This document shows positions 55,547 to 64,000 of a stretch of DNA of 64,000 bases, in pieces (position 1 is the first letter of the stretch; each line of letters starts with the position of its first letter). Below the pieces are notes generated by a model. That model made no database searches. It saw only the letters and a program-made list of their open reading frames with translations, and was not told where the DNA came from. The translations under genes and the position numbers were made by a program. The stretch covers positions 2,170,001 to 2,234,000 of the forward strand of contig CAWDCL010000004.1 in NCBI GenBank assembly GCA_963800865.1, given 5' to 3'. Source of the DNA: JALOKP01 sp963800865. Lineage in GTDB: Bacteria > Acidobacteriota > Polarisedimenticolia > J045.

Positions 55547-56994
55547 GATGCGCTCTCCGCCCCCGAAGCCCGGGCCGGCACGCGGACCGTGAAGACCGCA
55601 CCGCCGCCCGGGTTCTCCCCGACGCGTAGGGTACCACCCTGCTGCTCGGTCAGCTGACGCGAGATCGCGAGCCCGAGGCCGGTCCCCTTCCCCTTGGTCG
55701 TGAAGAACGGCTCGAAGATCTTCTCGCGGTGCTCCGGCGCGACGCCCTTCCCGGTGTCCGCCACCTCGATTCGAACCATGCCGTCCGGATCCGCGCCCGT
55801 ACGCACCGCGAGCGTGCCGCCGTCCGGCATCGCTTCCAGGGCGTTGAGCAGCAGGTTCACGAGCACCTGCTCGAGCTGCGACGGGTCGGCAACGGCAACG
55901 GTGCCCCCGGACTGTTCCCGCACCAGCCGGACCGGACGCGGGTGGTCGGGCGAGAGGCGCGGGTCGCGGCCGTACAGGGACAGGCTCGACGAGATCAGCG
56001 CATCGACGTCGACGTCAGCCGGCTGCGGCCGCGGCGGGCGGGCGAAGGTCAGGAAGCTCCGCATCAGGCTCTCGACCCGGCCAACCTCCTGCCGCACCTT
56101 CCGCGCCACGTCGCGGTTCTCTTCCGTCATCGACTCCTCGCCGGCCAGGATCTCCATCGCGACCTTGATCCCGGCCAGCGGGTTCTTGATCTCGTGAGCA
56201 AGGCCCGCCGACAGCCGGCCGAGGACCGCCATCTGCTCCGAGCGCTGGCGTTCCGCGATGTGCTCCTTCAGCGACGACGCCATGTTGTTGAAGGCTTCCC
56301 CCAGCTGCCCGAACTCGTCCGAGAGCGTGACCACGCGGTGATCGAGATCGCCCGCCGACAGCTTCCCCGTCGAATGGAGCAGGATCCCCAGCGGGCGGGT
56401 GATCCCGCGCACGAAGACGAAGCCGAGCCCGATCGAGACCAGGGGCCCGGCGGCGAGCAGGAGCAGCAGCGCGTAGGTCGTCTGGCGGATGCTCGCCAGC
56501 GCCCGTTGCGTGCTGGACTCGAGCCGCGCCCCCGTGAGCGCGATCATCTCGCTGACCTGCTCGATCAGGTCCTCCCCGACCTGGAAGGCGTTGTCGCTCT
56601 CCGCGCGCACCCGCTCCTCACCGGCCCGGACCGTGATGACGCGGCTGATCGCTTCCTGGTAGTCCGTCGTCCGGCGCGCCAGGTCATCGAGGCGGGCCGT
56701 GGTCGCCTGGTCGTGGTGGCAGTCGGAGCAGGTGCGCATCACGTGCCCCATGCTCTGGACGTGCGAGACGACCGTGTCGGTGTCGCGCGCGAAGCGCGTC
56801 CCGCGCAGCGCCAGGTCGGTCTGCACCCGCCGGATCTGGATCAGGTAGTGCTCCCGGAGGATCTCGACCTGGTGCAACATGATCAGGTTGTCCAGCCGGC
56901 TCGTGGTGCTGCCGATCAGGTGCAGCACGTAGAGGCCGCCTCCCAGGAACAGGATGGCGTAGATCGTCAGGCCGACGATGATCTTGGTCTTCAT
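55543..56994 (-). CDS. Histidine kinase with a CXXCH heme-binding motif in its sensor domain
   Basis: 483 residues. Membrane helix 1 at about 5-27, a ~145-residue helical extracytoplasmic domain, helix 2 at about 173-196, HAMP (197-250), H267 in 'LAHEIKNPLAG', N-box 'LLLNALEAM', G1 'DTGKGV' and G2 'GKGTGLGL'. The sensor domain contains 'CSDCHH' at 89-94, a c-type heme attachment motif with an extra His, so the sensor probably carries covalent heme and responds to redox state or a small gas. The ATG overlaps the stop of the PhnD-like gene (ATGA). Confidence 0.92.
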
Positions 56995-57941
56995 CGGCTG
57001 GTGTCGTACTCGTAGCGATCGAGGTCCAGGCCCGCTTCGCTGGCGAAGCGGTAGACCGCCTCGTAGTCCTCGTCCCGGGTCTCGATGAACTTCACGGCGC
57101 CCAGCTGCTCGAGGGCGCGCCGCCCTTCCGGGTCCTCGTGCATCGCCAGGAGGGCGTCGCGCAGCCGCGCCCGCAGCCCCGGATCGAGGTCCCGCCGCAG
57201 CGCGAGGCCGTTCTCGGGGACGTCCGGGGAGCGCGCCAGGAAAGTCAACTCGGAGATGACGCGCGGGTCCTCGCCCGCCATCCGCTCGAGCACGCTGCTC
57301 TTGGCGGCGCCCGCGTCCGCCCGGCCGTCGAGCACGTCGCGGACGACGTCTTCGTGCGTCCCCGTGAAGTAGGTCTCGCCGAGGAAGGTGCGGTAGTCCT
57401 TCACGCCGTTCCTGGCCAGGTAGTCCAGCGGGAGCAGGTAGCCGGCGGTGGTGGCCTGGTCCACGAAGGCGAAACGCTTGCCGCGCAGCCCCTCGGCGTC
57501 GTGGATCCCGCTGTCGCGGCGCACGAGGATCACGCCGAAGTAGGTCGACCGGCCGTTCTGCATCAGGGGCCGGGCGATGACATCGACGTCGAGCCGGCGA
57601 TGGGCCAGGGCATAGGTGAAGCTGCCGAAGAAGGCGCCGTCCAGCCCGGCGGACTTGAAGTTGGAGACGATGTTCCCGTAGCGCGCCAGGATCGTCAGCC
57701 GCACCTTCGTTCCGATGCGGGCCGACAGGTAGGCGGCGAGCGGCTCGTAGCGCTCGAGCTGCCGGAAGATGTTCCGCTCGGGGAGCAGGCCGATCACCAG
57801 CTCCTGGCGCTCGGCGGCGGGTTTCGCCTCGGTCGGTGCCGGGAGGGGGGTCCCGTGCGCACCCGCGGGGATCGGATCGCCCCCCCCGCAGGACAGGGCC
57901 AGCGCGCCGACGCTGAGCCAGGCCGTGCGCCGCCAGGTCAC
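56991..57941 (-). CDS. PhnD-like periplasmic binding lipoprotein
   Basis: The 316-residue protein has lipobox 'LALSC' (C18). The fold signature is that of phosphate/phosphonate-type binding proteins: 'LVIGLLPERNIFRQLERYEPL', 'FFGSFTYALAHRR', 'GLRGKRFAFVDQATTAGYLLP' and 'DVLDGRADAGAAKSSVLE'. No ABC permease or ATPase is adjacent; it is coupled directly to the heme-motif kinase. It may therefore present a ligand (perhaps an oxyanion) to the sensor rather than feed a transporter. GTG start with GAGGAGG. Confidence 0.85.
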   Translation of the reverse strand: MTWRRTAWLSVGALALSCGGGDPIPAGAHGTPLPAPTEAKPAAERQELVIGLLPERNIFRQLERYEPLAAYLSARIGTKVRLTILARYGNIVSNFKSAGLDGAFFGSFTYALAHRRLDVDVIARPLMQNGRSTYFGVILVRRDSGIHDAEGLRGKRFAFVDQATTAGYLLPLDYLARNGVKDYRTFLGETYFTGTHEDVVRDVLDGRADAGAAKSSVLERMAGEDPRVISELTFLARSPDVPENGLALRRDLDPGLRARLRDALLAMHEDPEGRRALEQLGAVKFIETRDEDYEAVYRFASEAGLDLDRYEYDTSR

Positions 57942-57977
57942 GCTGCGCCCTCCTCCGCGGCCGGAGATCCCCGCCGC

Positions 57978-58886
57978 CTACGGCGCGATCAGGAAGACCT
58001 GCACGCGATTGTTGTTCCGATCGGCAATGTAGATCATTCCGCTGGGATCGTAGGCGATGGCCGACGGGTAGCGCAGGAACCCCTCACGGACCCCCATCGT
58101 GCCCTGGCGCCCCTGGAAGGTGCCGTCCGGACCGAGGACGACTACGCCGTCGCCGTACTGGTCGACGATGAACAGGTGTCCCGAGTCGGCGGCGGCCAGG
58201 CTGGTCGCGAACTCCAGCTCCTGCTCGAGCGTGCCGCCGAACGGGGTCACCTCGTTGGAGCCCGCGCGGACCACGTAGGCCTGCTGGCCGACGCTGTCGA
58301 TGAGGTAGACGTTTCCGCGCGGGTCGACCGCGACGTCGGAGAAGAACCCCTTGCCGGCCGGCAACGCGATCTCGCGCGCCAGCTTGCCGGCCCCGTCGAG
58401 CACGATCACCCGCGGCACCGAGACATCCAGCACGTAGAGGTGGTCCTGGCGGTCGACCGCGAGCGCGCGCGCGGCCGGCGCGCCGGCGACCGGCAGCTCG
58501 ATGAACCCTCTGAACGCACCGTCCGGCGAGAGCCGCGCGATGCGGCGGGTCCGCCCGTCGAGGACCAGCAGATCCCCCTTCGCGGTGAACTTCAGCCGCG
58601 TCGGGTACGGCACCTCGGCGACCGTGAACTCCGCGACCGGCTGCATCCCGTCCGGCGCAGCGCGGAAGGTGACGATCCGCCCCGCCCCGGTGTCGGCGAC
58701 GGCGACGGTCGATGCCGGCCCGAAGGCAACGCCTTCCGGCAGGTTGAGCGCGTTCCCCTTGGAGTCCGTGTAGAGCGGAACCTGGGCCCGCAGCTTGAGA
58801 CCGCCCGACGCCTCGACGGGAAACCGCGTGGCCGGTGCCCAGGCCGCCGCAAGCGCCAACGAGAGAACGACGACACTCCGCCGCAT
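57978..58886 (-). CDS. Exported NHL-repeat beta-propeller protein
   Basis: 302 residues. Signal peptide 1-27, then NHL-type blades: 'ALNLPEGVAFGPASTVAVADTG', 'ARALAVDRQDHLYVLD', 'FSDVAVDPRGNVYLIDSVG', 'ATSLAAADSGHLFIVDQYGDG' and 'PSAIAYDPSGMIYIADRNNNR'. About six blades make a closed propeller for protein binding. It starts 4 bases after the 16-heme cytochrome gene, so it probably assembles with the cytochromes in the periplasm or outer membrane. CAGGAGG supports ATG 58886. Confidence 0.87.
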   Translation of the reverse strand: MRRSVVVLSLALAAAWAPATRFPVEASGGLKLRAQVPLYTDSKGNALNLPEGVAFGPASTVAVADTGAGRIVTFRAAPDGMQPVAEFTVAEVPYPTRLKFTAKGDLLVLDGRTRRIARLSPDGAFRGFIELPVAGAPAARALAVDRQDHLYVLDVSVPRVIVLDGAGKLAREIALPAGKGFFSDVAVDPRGNVYLIDSVGQQAYVVRAGSNEVTPFGGTLEQELEFATSLAAADSGHLFIVDQYGDGVVVLGPDGTFQGRQGTMGVREGFLRYPSAIAYDPSGMIYIADRNNNRVQVFLIAP

Positions 58887-58890
58887 CGCC

Positions 58891-60162
58891 CTACCTCCTG
58901 AAGTCCTGGTGACAGGTGACGCAGAGGTCCATCTTCTTGTCCAGCCAGGTGATGTACTTGTGCGCCGAGCCGTGCGCGTTGTGGCAGCTGAGGCAGTCGA
59001 CGCGCACGTTCTTGTTCCGCGGATCGACCACCTCCTTTCCGATCGGATGGGACGAGTGTTCCTTCCAGTCGTGGCAGGTGCTGCAGACGGCGGTCGAGTC
59101 GGCCGCGTTGAACAGCAGGATCGTGTTCGAACCGTGCGGCGAGTGACAGGCCGAGCACTGCCCGTCGGCGACGGGGGCGTGCTTGGCCACGGAGTCCCGG
59201 GCCTGCCGCACGGCGTCGGCGTGGCACGAGCCACAGACATCGATCTCCGGCCCCGCCAGCAGCTTCCGCGCCTTCGACGCGTGCGGCCGGTGGCAGTTGA
59301 GACACGCCCGCTCGTCCAGCACCGGGCCGTGGACGCGGTTCAGTCCCATGGTGGCGTTCACCAGCTCGCTGTGGCAACCGCGGCAGCCGTCGATCCCGGA
59401 CTTCTTCACCTTGAGTGCGTCGGGGGAGGCCGCGTCGAAGTGGCAGTTGGCGCACATCCGGTTGGCGACCGGCTGGTGGACGCTGGCCCAGAGGATCCCC
59501 TTCTGGCTCGAGCCGTGGGGATCGTGGCACGAGGCGCAGTCCGACTTGCCGACCGGGTAGTTCAGGTGCGCGGTCCGGAAGGGTGCGGCGTCGGTCTTGT
59601 GGCAATCGACGCACAGCCCCGGAGTCGACTTCACCAGCAGGTTGTCGGACTCCTTGGACGCGTGCGGGTTGTGGCAGCCGAGGCACGACTTGCTGACCGG
59701 GCCGTGCTTGAACTTCGCAGCCTCGACGGCCTTGCCCAGGTCGGCGTGGCACTTGAAGCACAGGGCGGAACCGGAAGCCAGCAGCTGGTCCTTGCTCCCC
59801 GAGGCGTGGGGATCGTGGCACTTGGTGCACTGGCCGGCGACGGCGTCCTGGTGCGCGCTCTTCGCTCCCGCGGGAACGATGTCGGCGTGACAGGTCGCGC
59901 AGATCCGGTCCGGGCTCTCCGCCAGCAGCTTGCCGTGCGAGGAGGCGTGCGGGCTGTGACAGTCGCTGCATTCGCCGGCCTTGACCGGCGTGTGCACGAA
60001 CGGCTGCTTCATCGTCTCCTGGAACTGCACGTGGCAGGACAGGCAGGCCTTGCCCTTCGCCCCGGGCTTCAGCTTGAACTTCGCCTCGTCGGTCTGGCCG
60101 GCCGCTCCGGCCGCGCAGAGGGCCGCCGAGAGGACGAACGCGATGATGAGTCGGGTCTTCAT
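58891..60162 (-). CDS. Exported 16-heme c-type cytochrome
   Basis: 423 residues with a signal peptide (1-22). I count 16 CXXCH motifs, one per ~26 residues, many in the doubled form CXXCH...H-x-S/P-H ('CSDCHSPHASSHG', 'CTKCHDPHASGS', 'CLNCHRPHASKA'). The extra His residues supply distal ligands for neighbouring hemes, as in long multiheme wires. There is no enzymatic domain, so electron conduction or storage is the likely role. It starts 10 bases after the 26-heme gene. RBS GGAG before ATG 60162. Confidence 0.93.
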   Translation of the reverse strand: MKTRLIIAFVLSAALCAAGAAGQTDEAKFKLKPGAKGKACLSCHVQFQETMKQPFVHTPVKAGECSDCHSPHASSHGKLLAESPDRICATCHADIVPAGAKSAHQDAVAGQCTKCHDPHASGSKDQLLASGSALCFKCHADLGKAVEAAKFKHGPVSKSCLGCHNPHASKESDNLLVKSTPGLCVDCHKTDAAPFRTAHLNYPVGKSDCASCHDPHGSSQKGILWASVHQPVANRMCANCHFDAASPDALKVKKSGIDGCRGCHSELVNATMGLNRVHGPVLDERACLNCHRPHASKARKLLAGPEIDVCGSCHADAVRQARDSVAKHAPVADGQCSACHSPHGSNTILLFNAADSTAVCSTCHDWKEHSSHPIGKEVVDPRNKNVRVDCLSCHNAHGSAHKYITWLDKKMDLCVTCHQDFRR

Positions 60163-60172
60163 GACTCGTCTC

Positions 60173-62149
60173 CTACCGCTTCGTCACGGTGTGGCACTCC
60201 TCGCAGGAGCCGCCGACGAAGGGAGCGTGGACCTCCGCCTGGAAGAGGTGCGGGTCCTTCGAGGCGTGGGGAGCGTGGCAGCTGACGCAGTTCATCACCG
60301 CCGGGTCGATCGAGAGGTGCTTGTTGGCGAACGACGCGGCCTTGACGTCGTGGCAGGTCGCGCAGAGCGTTCCCTGCGGCTCGGTCAGCAGCGCCGCCTG
60401 CGGACCCTCGTGGGGGCGGTGGCAGGTCTGGCAGTCGCTCTCGACGGGCGCGTGGACGGTGCCGGCCTTCATCGACTCGGCGAGCGTCTTGTGACACGAC
60501 AGGCACAGGTCGGTGCCGGACGCGAGGAGCAGCTTCGGGAGCTTGGTCGCATGGCCGCTGTGGCAGCCGGAGCACTGGCCGTCGGCGACCGGCTTGTGCC
60601 TGGAGCGCGCGGCCTTGACGGCGTCGGTCACGTCCGCGTGGCACTCGCCGCAGACCTGGGTCTGGTTGGCTTTCATCAGGCCCGCGACGTTGGAGGCGTG
60701 GACCGCGTGGCAGGTGGCACAGTCGCCGGCCTCGAACGGCGCGTGGACCGTCTGGCCCTCCGCCGGCTTCATCATCCCGGCGTGGCAGGTCGCGCAGAGG
60801 TCGGACCCGCTCTTGACCAGCAGCTTCGGCTGGGTCCCGCCGTGGGCGGCGTGGCAGGGCGAGCAGTTTCCGTTCATCACCGGCCCGTGGACGCTGGTCT
60901 TGGCGAAGTCGGCCTCGGCATCGCTGTGGCAGCCGTAGCAGACCCGGTCCTCGCGATCCGCCAGGAGGTGGGGTGCCTGCGAGCCGTGAGGGTTGTGGCA
61001 CGACGAGCACATCCCCTCCTGGAACGGCGTGTGCGCCACCTTGAAGGTCTCGGTCTTCTGCTTGCTGTGGCACGGGTAGCAGAGCTCGGCGTCCTTGGCG
61101 AGCAGCAGCCGCTTCTCCTTCGCCGCGTGCGCACCGTGGCAGGAGAGGCAGCCCTTGCCCTCGCTGACGGCCTTGTGCGCGACCGTCATGGACGCGGTCT
61201 GCTCCTTGTGACAATCGGCGCAGAGCGCGTTCCCGGACGCCCGGAGCAGGTGCTGCGCCTGGGCCGCGTGCGGATCGTGGCACGACGAGCACTTCCCGGC
61301 CGTGAACGGGGCGTGGACGACTTTCGCGCCGCCGGTCAGCGCCGCGTCGTCGTGGCAGGTCGAGCACAGCGCCGCGCCGTCGCTCGTGACGGCGAACGGC
61401 TTCGCGCCCTTGGCGTCGGCGTGGCACGCGCTGCAGCTCCCCGAGGCCACGGGATCGTGCACGCTGACCTTCAGCAGGCCCTTCTGCGCCGACGAGTGGG
61501 GATCGTGGCAGAGCGAGCAGTCCGCGTTCTGGACCGGGTAGCCCTCGTGGGCCTTGCGGAACGGCTCCTTTCCGGCGTCGTGGCACTCGGCGCAGAGCTG
61601 CGCCTTCGGCTTGAGCAGCAGGTCCGGCTGGTCCGCGCTGTGCGAAGCGTGGCAGGCGGCGCACCCGCCGCTCTTGAGCGGCGCGTGCACGACCGCCTGC
61701 TCGAATGGCTTGCGGTCGTGGCACTGGTAGCAGGACTCCGCGCCCTGCGCCTTGAGCAGGCCCGCCCCCGGCCCGCCGTGCGGGTCGTGACAGACCGTGC
61801 ACTTCGCGTGCTTGAGCGGCGTGTGCAGCTGCGGCTTGTCGAGGCCGATCGAGGCCTTGGAATGGCAGGACTCACAGAGCGCGTTGCCATCCTTCTTGAG
61901 CAGCAGCTTCGGGACCAGTCCATGGCGCAGGTGGCAGTCCTCGCACTTGCCTTCCCGGACGCCGGGGTGCGCACTCGCGTAGGACTTCACCGTCTCCACG
62001 AACTTGGTATGGCACTCGAGACAGCTCTTCTTCTCGACCTTCTTCTGGGCGAACGCCGGCGGCGCGGACAGTCCCGCGAGGAGTACCCCCGCGAGCAGTG
62101 CCAGGAGGATCACGCCGGAATTCGATCGGCTACGAGACTGAGGCCGCAT
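60173..62149 (-). CDS. Exported 26-heme c-type cytochrome
   Basis: 658 residues. A signal peptide (about 1-35, 'LLALLAGVLLAGLSAPPAFA') is followed by 26 CXXCH motifs at roughly 25-residue spacing across the whole mature chain, again with CXXCH...PHG/PHA/SHS doubled units. Internal repeats such as 'VHAPFTAGKCSSCHDPHA', 'VHGPVMNGNCSPCHAAHG' and 'VHAPFEAGDCATCHAVHA' show growth by tandem duplication. The protein is almost entirely heme wire, fit for long-range or extracellular electron transfer. ATG 62149 (GGAG 6 bases upstream) is chosen over ATG 62185, which lacks a ribosome-binding site. Confidence 0.93.
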   Translation of the reverse strand: MRPQSRSRSNSGVILLALLAGVLLAGLSAPPAFAQKKVEKKSCLECHTKFVETVKSYASAHPGVREGKCEDCHLRHGLVPKLLLKKDGNALCESCHSKASIGLDKPQLHTPLKHAKCTVCHDPHGGPGAGLLKAQGAESCYQCHDRKPFEQAVVHAPLKSGGCAACHASHSADQPDLLLKPKAQLCAECHDAGKEPFRKAHEGYPVQNADCSLCHDPHSSAQKGLLKVSVHDPVASGSCSACHADAKGAKPFAVTSDGAALCSTCHDDAALTGGAKVVHAPFTAGKCSSCHDPHAAQAQHLLRASGNALCADCHKEQTASMTVAHKAVSEGKGCLSCHGAHAAKEKRLLLAKDAELCYPCHSKQKTETFKVAHTPFQEGMCSSCHNPHGSQAPHLLADREDRVCYGCHSDAEADFAKTSVHGPVMNGNCSPCHAAHGGTQPKLLVKSGSDLCATCHAGMMKPAEGQTVHAPFEAGDCATCHAVHASNVAGLMKANQTQVCGECHADVTDAVKAARSRHKPVADGQCSGCHSGHATKLPKLLLASGTDLCLSCHKTLAESMKAGTVHAPVESDCQTCHRPHEGPQAALLTEPQGTLCATCHDVKAASFANKHLSIDPAVMNCVSCHAPHASKDPHLFQAEVHAPFVGGSCEECHTVTKR

Positions 62150-62238
62150 GCTGAGCTCCACTTCCCAACCCCTCGATCGCGCCATGATACCGGGCCGAAA
62201 TGCATCCTGCGGCGAGTTTGTTAGTTTGGCGTGACCTC

Positions 62239-62266
62239 AGAGTAACTGGGCGTGGCAATAAGTCAA
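62239..62266 (-). promoter_or_regulatory. Possible promoter of the cytochrome array
   Basis: On the minus strand TTGACT (62266-62261) and TACTCT (62244-62239) are spaced by 16 bases, about 90 bases upstream of the 26-heme start. The -10 is weak. This 200-base space is AT-richer than average. Confidence 0.3.
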
Positions 62267-62315
62267 GTGAGCGCCGGGATTAGGCCCTCGAAGGCGCAGC
62301 GGGGCGTCCCGAAAG

Positions 62316-62335
62316 AAGGCGAATGCAAGGCGAAT
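62316..62335. repeat. Direct repeat AAGGCGAAT x2 upstream of the cytochrome array
   Basis: AAGGCGAAT occurs at 62316-62324 and 62327-62335, 11 bases apart, with a partial copy AAGGCGCAG at 62291-62299. Helically phased repeats upstream of the array may be activator sites. Confidence 0.4.
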
Positions 62336-62351
62336 CTATCTCGACGGGGCC

Positions 62352-64000
62352 TCAGGCTCCTCCCAGCAAGTCGCGCATGATCAGCTTCTTGAGCTCCTCT
62401 CCCGTCGCGTAGACCTTCACTTCGGAGGCCTTGCGCAACTCGGCGGCGGTCTTCTCGAGGGTCTTCGCCAGCTGCTCCGCGTACACCTTGTCCGCGATCG
62501 GTTTCTTCACCGCGTCGAGCTTCTGGACCTGGGAGGCCCGGAGGTCGCGAACGGCGATGACCTGGTATGGACCGGTCGGCGAGGCCTCGTAGAAACGGTA
62601 GTCCCCGGTCCGCGCCCCCTTGATCGCTTTCTGAACCCCGGCGGGAAGCGCGGCCATGACGACCATTCCCTTCGGGAAGTCGAATTCCGCGGCCTGCTTC
62701 GGCGTCATCAGTCCGCGCGCGTTGGTCTTGAGCCAGTTCCAGTCGGCGCCCTTCTGCAGCTTGGCGAAGGCGTCCTGGGCGTCGGCGCGGCCGGTGAAGT
62801 CGAGCGACTCGAGCTGGGCCATCTCCGGCGTCGTGTAGTCCTTCTGGTGCTTGGCGTAGTAGGCCTCGAGGTCGGCCGGCGTGACCTTGACCTCGGGCAG
62901 GACCGCGCGCTTGACGTACTGCTCGAACAGCATCTGGTCCTCGGCGCGCTTCAGGCGGTCCTTGTACTCGCGCGAGTCCTCGATCTTCGCCGCCTTGGCC
63001 TCGACGACGATCACGCGGCGGTCGACGACGTCGTCGAGAACCGGCCGCTTCTCGGTGTTGACGTGCTTGGTCGGGTCGCTCGCCGCCTTGTCGGCGCCGT
63101 GAAAGTAGCGGCGCTCCATCCCCTTGGCCAGGTCGGCCACGGTAACGGGCGCGTCGCCCTTGATCGTCACGAGCGACCGCGTGTCCTTGCGCAGCTCCGC
63201 GAGCGCCCCCTTCTTCTCGAAATCCAGGGAAGCGAGCAGCTTCTCGTCGACCTTGGCGTACTTCGCCCGCAGCCCGGTGGCGTAGCGCTCGATCGCCTCG
63301 GCGCGCTTGGCCTCGAGCGCCTTCTCGGTGGCCTGCAGCCGGGCCTCGGGATCCTCGGGGTAGCTCACCGAGACGAGGTGGATCATCGCCCACTCGGTCT
63401 TGCTCTGCATGATCGGACCGGTCTCGCCGGGCTTCAGGATGGTGAGCAGCTTGGCGATCCCGGGGAGCAGGTCGCTCTGCTTGTGCTTCTGCGCCGTCTC
63501 GGGACCCTTCGCCTTTCCGGCGGCCTGGGCGGCCTTGACGGTCTTGAAGAACTCCCCCCCGGCCTTGATCCTGGCCTCGAACTCCTTGGCGTCCTTCTCG
63601 GAGGTGAAAAAGACCGATCCCATCGTGTACTCGCGGGCCAGGTCCTTGTAGGCCCGCTCGACGGCAGCGGGGTCCGGCTTCAGGTTCGCCGTCTCGCGCG
63701 CCACCAGGATGTCGCGCGCGATCGAGCGCTCGACCTCTTCCAGCGCCGCGCCGAACTCCGGATCCTCATCGAACCCGGCGGTGCGGGCTTCCTGGGCGAC
63801 CAGCTTGGCGGTGATGATCCGGTCGAGCAGCGCCGAGGGATCCTGCCGCGCCGGTGCGGCCCCGTCCCCCGCCTCGGACTGCAGGTGGAGGTTCGCCAGC
63901 TGCCGCTCGACCTCGGCCAGTGCGATCGGCTCGCCGTTGACGACGGCAACGGCCAGCACACCGTCGACGGTCGGGAGCGGGGACGCGGCCGCCTGAGGCG
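62352..64000 (-). CDS. SurA/PpiC-like peptidyl-prolyl isomerase or chaperone (5' end cut off)
   Basis: At least 549 residues; the frame is open through base 64000, so the signal peptide is outside the window. The start of the visible part, 'VDGVLAVAVVNGEPIALAEVE', is the SurA N-terminal chaperone signature. Helical segments follow and two parvulin-like stretches ('MGSVFFTSEKDAKEFEARIK' and 'PEMAQLESLDFTGRADAQDA') that look degenerate, so isomerase activity is uncertain. Many Lys residues and a C-terminal helix are typical of periplasmic foldases. It lies 202 bases upstream of the 26-heme gene on the same strand and may help fold or export the cytochromes. Confidence 0.82.
   Translation of the reverse strand, partial: PQAAASPLPTVDGVLAVAVVNGEPIALAEVERQLANLHLQSEAGDGAAPARQDPSALLDRIITAKLVAQEARTAGFDEDPEFGAALEEVERSIARDILVARETANLKPDPAAVERAYKDLAREYTMGSVFFTSEKDAKEFEARIKAGGEFFKTVKAAQAAGKAKGPETAQKHKQSDLLPGIAKLLTILKPGETGPIMQSKTEWAMIHLVSVSYPEDPEARLQATEKALEAKRAEAIERYATGLRAKYAKVDEKLLASLDFEKKGALAELRKDTRSLVTIKGDAPVTVADLAKGMERRYFHGADKAASDPTKHVNTEKRPVLDDVVDRRVIVVEAKAAKIEDSREYKDRLKRAEDQMLFEQYVKRAVLPEVKVTPADLEAYYAKHQKDYTTPEMAQLESLDFTGRADAQDAFAKLQKGADWNWLKTNARGLMTPKQAAEFDFPKGMVVMAALPAGVQKAIKGARTGDYRFYEASPTGPYQVIAVRDLRASQVQKLDAVKKPIADKVYAEQLAKTLEKTAAELRKASEVKVYATGEELKKLIMRDLLGGA

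Noticed and set aside
58891..62149. CRISPR-like or DNA-level repeat array in the cytochrome genes
   Set aside because: The regular spacing is from CXXCH codons (plus-strand GTGGCA/CAC patterns) in coding sequence; units are not identical and frame is kept throughout.
62150..62351. Sigma-54 (-24/-12) promoter before the cytochrome array
   Set aside because: TGGC occurs on the plus strand near 62252 but no correctly spaced TGCA/TTGCT follows, and the direction would be wrong for the array.

Overview
The window comes from a very GC-rich, Gram-negative-type bacterium. It encodes a beta-barrel protein, lipoproteins and many exported c-type cytochromes. The gene complement (aspartate-to-diaminopimelate operon with succinylase-type DapD, clustered heme genes, TPR/Ser-Thr kinase proteins, DUF1573, very multiheme cytochromes) would fit a deep lineage such as Acidobacteriota (Thermoanaerobaculia/Holophagae-like). 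That assignment is inference from gene content, not a phylogeny. I recognised no rRNA, tRNA, CRISPR, insertion sequence or phage gene. Coding density is very high: no gene-free stretch exceeds about 230 bases, and many neighbours overlap by ATGA or GTGA.

Layout. 1-2864: a methyltransferase (cut by the edge), the Fe-S carrier ApbC and an exported helical-repeat protein. 2861-8975 (minus): asd-lysC-dapB-dapA-dapD-aminotransferase, the aspartate to DAP/lysine route in pathway order. 9103-18457: housekeeping and envelope genes (HAD phosphatase, CysQ, DUF1573 protein, RNase D, LOG protein, small beta-barrel, MetX). 18464-30254 (minus): a heme operon hemA-hemC-hemD-hemB-hemL-[histidine kinase-response regulator]-hemE-hemN-hemY plus a GT2 glycosyltransferase. 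hemH lies separately at 42194-43180. 30407-37557: exported proteins, AmrS radical-SAM enzyme, ALDH7-type dehydrogenase and infC. 37577-45621: a membrane-anchored pseudokinase with a partner, an ArnT-like transferase, hemH, a lipoprotein and a SWIM-domain protein. 45721-52972: a TPR-pseudokinase-kinase protein, tryptophanase, an XRE/TPR regulator, a HAD hydrolase and a REC-PilZ protein.

53009-62149 (minus) is the most distinctive part. Transcription would run 26-heme cytochrome, 16-heme cytochrome, NHL-repeat protein, PhnD-like binding lipoprotein, a histidine kinase with a CXXCH motif in its periplasmic domain, an NtrC-type sigma-54 activator, then a 6-heme cytochrome. Gaps are 0-36 bases. 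A parvulin-like chaperone gene (cut by the right edge) lies just upstream. This looks like a respiratory or extracellular electron-transfer module with its own heme-bearing sensor. The heme operon would supply the large heme demand.

Caution: at least six places show a clear single-base frame break inside otherwise intact conserved genes (two in hemL, one each in the heme-operon kinase, the ArnT-like gene, the SWIM gene and the 6-heme cytochrome). Assembly error is the simplest reason. I annotated these genes across the breaks.
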